Below, piece by piece: positions 4,974-5,928 of a stretch of DNA of 5,928 bases. The DNA comes from Oscillospiraceae bacterium (lineage in GTDB: Bacteria > Bacillota > Clostridia > Oscillospirales > Oscillospiraceae), in assembly GCA_020866945.1 (NCBI GenBank), contig JAJBVW010000002.1, positions 1-5,928 of the forward strand, read 5' to 3'. Below the pieces are notes generated by a model. It made no database searches and was not told the origin of the DNA. It worked only from the letters and a program-made list of their open reading frames with translations. The position numbers and the translations under genes are program-made. Every line of letters begins with the position of its first letter. The first letter of the stretch is position 1.

Positions 4974-5928
4974 ACCATGTTTCCGTTAAGCTGCGCATCA
5001 CGCTGTGGCTCACGGCGCTGATGCTGACCCTCGCGCTGCTGCTGATGGGCTTTATGCTGTTCATCAGCAGCACAGTGGCCACGCAGACCGCCATGCGGGA
5101 GCTGTCCCAGACGGTGCAGAGCAATCTCCAGCAGGTCAGCTACACGGATGGCGTGCTATCCGTAGACGAGGGGTTCAGCTATTACCACAGCGGCGTCACC
5201 ACGCTTATCTACAGCCAGTCGGAGACGCTTCTGGCCGGGCAGATACCCGTAGCCTTCACAGGGGCGTCGGAGGCGTTTCAAAACGGCGTGACCCGGACGG
5301 TCTCCGTGGGGGAGCAGGATTACCTCGTGATGGATTTGTGGCTGGCCTCCGGCTGGGAGGACGGCGTCTGGATTCGCGGCGTGATGGCTGCGCCGGACAC
5401 AGAGCAGACGGCGGAAAACCTCATCACCGTGGCGCTTATTGCCCTGCCGGCTTTCCTGGTGCTGGCTGCGGCGGGGAGCTATATCATCGTGCGGAAGTCC
5501 TTTAAGCCCCTGGACAGCATTTCCGCCACGGCGGCGGCCATCAGCGAGGCAAGCGATTTGAGCCAGCGCATCGCCCTGCCGCCCGGCCGGGCCGAGTTCA
5601 CCCGCCTCGCGGACACATTTAACCAGCTGTTTCAGCGGCTGGAGCGCTCCTTTGAGGCGGAAAAGCAATTCACTGCCGACGCCTCCCATGAGCTTCGCAC
5701 GCCAGTCTCCATCATAAAAGGGGCCTGCGAGTACGCGGAGAAGTATGACGAGACCCCGGAGGAGCGGGAGGAGACCATCACCATGATACATCGCCAGGCG
5801 GTGCGGATGAGCGATTTAATTGCCCAGCTTCTGAGTATGACGCGCCTGGAGCAGGGCACGGAGATTGCAAAGCCGGAGCCGGTGGAGCTGGGAGAGCTGG
5901 TGCGGTCTCTCTGCCAGGAGCAGGATTA
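4970..5928 (+). CDS. Sensor histidine kinase with HAMP domain, cut by the window end (319 residues visible)
   Basis: This is an inner-membrane sensor kinase, partner of the response regulator at 4296-4973, whose stop codon it overlaps by ATGA. The start has GGGAGGA 6 nt upstream. Residues about 9-33 are the first membrane segment. Residues 34-150 form a small extracytoplasmic sensor, including a YYHSGVTTLIYSQSETLLAG stretch near its middle. Residues 151-174 are the second membrane segment. A HAMP domain follows (about 175-228, with the usual FKPLDSI proline). The dimerisation and phospho-acceptor helix carries H240 in ASHELRTPVSIIKG, the common HPK1-type H-box. The window ends in the region after this helix, so the ATPase domain (N, G1, F and G2 boxes) is not seen. 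There is no stop codon or frameshift in the visible part. The stimulus is unknown. Confidence 0.94.
   Translation, partial: MNHVSVKLRITLWLTALMLTLALLLMGFMLFISSTVATQTAMRELSQTVQSNLQQVSYTDGVLSVDEGFSYYHSGVTTLIYSQSETLLAGQIPVAFTGASEAFQNGVTRTVSVGEQDYLVMDLWLASGWEDGVWIRGVMAAPDTEQTAENLITVALIALPAFLVLAAAGSYIIVRKSFKPLDSISATAAAISEASDLSQRIALPPGRAEFTRLADTFNQLFQRLERSFEAEKQFTADASHELRTPVSIIKGACEYAEKYDETPEEREETITMIHRQAVRMSDLIAQLLSMTRLEQGTEIAKPEPVELGELVRSLCQEQD

Noticed and set aside
5005..5791. Open frames on both strands (plus 5005-5505, minus 5156-5791) in the region of the second kinase
   Set aside because: The frame starting at 4970 is open to the end of the window and encodes membrane segments, HAMP and H-box, so these other frames are shadows.
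1..5928. tRNA, rRNA, riboswitch, CRISPR, insertion sequence or attachment site
   Set aside because: No repeat-spacer pattern, terminal inverted repeats, transposase motifs or cloverleaf-like segments were seen; the gene-free gaps are short and are explained by promoters and one terminator.

Overview
The window carries genes for regulation and sensing and has no mobile element, phage gene, CRISPR array or RNA gene that I can see. Three features suggest a Gram-positive Clostridia member, possibly an Oscillospirales-type gut bacterium: strong AGGAGG-type ribosome binding sites, AT-rich intergenic regions carrying near-consensus sigma-A promoters between fairly GC-rich genes, and a DegV-family gene next to a MarR-family regulator. 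The taxonomic call is an inference from style and not proven.

Left block (1-2690): an OmpR-type response regulator (minus strand, 691 down to 14) is divergent from a membrane histidine kinase (plus strand, 871-2619), with a 179-bp region between them. The kinase has a large extracytoplasmic Cache-like sensor, no recognisable HAMP domain, and a transmitter with an HEFNN-type H-box. They are probably a two-component pair. A nearly perfect hairpin with A and T tracts on its two sides (2640-2686) separates the kinase from the convergent DegV gene and can terminate transcription both ways.

Middle block (2701-4295): a MarR-family repressor (minus, 4087 down to 3578) is followed after 31 bp by a DegV/FakB-type fatty-acid-binding protein (3546 down to 2701), almost certainly one operon. 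The MarR protein resembles FabT, the regulator of fatty-acid synthesis. Its promoter (TTGACA-N17-TAATAT) is followed immediately by a perfect 15-bp palindrome with a TTTGA-N3-TCAAA core, the same half-site arrangement as the FabT box. This suggests a self-regulated, fatty-acid-responsive operon and is the most informative observation in the window.

Right block (4238-5928): a second two-component system runs divergently from the MarR operon. It has an extended -10 promoter (TTGTCC-N17-TATAAT), an OmpR-type response regulator (4296-4973) and a HAMP-containing histidine kinase that overlaps it by four bases (ATGA, from 4970) and runs off the window before its ATPase domain.

The window therefore holds two separate phosphorelay systems flanking a lipid-linked MarR-DegV operon. 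I see nothing that requires a wholly new type of system; the interest lies in the regulatory sites and in the unusual kinase class paired with an OmpR-type regulator.
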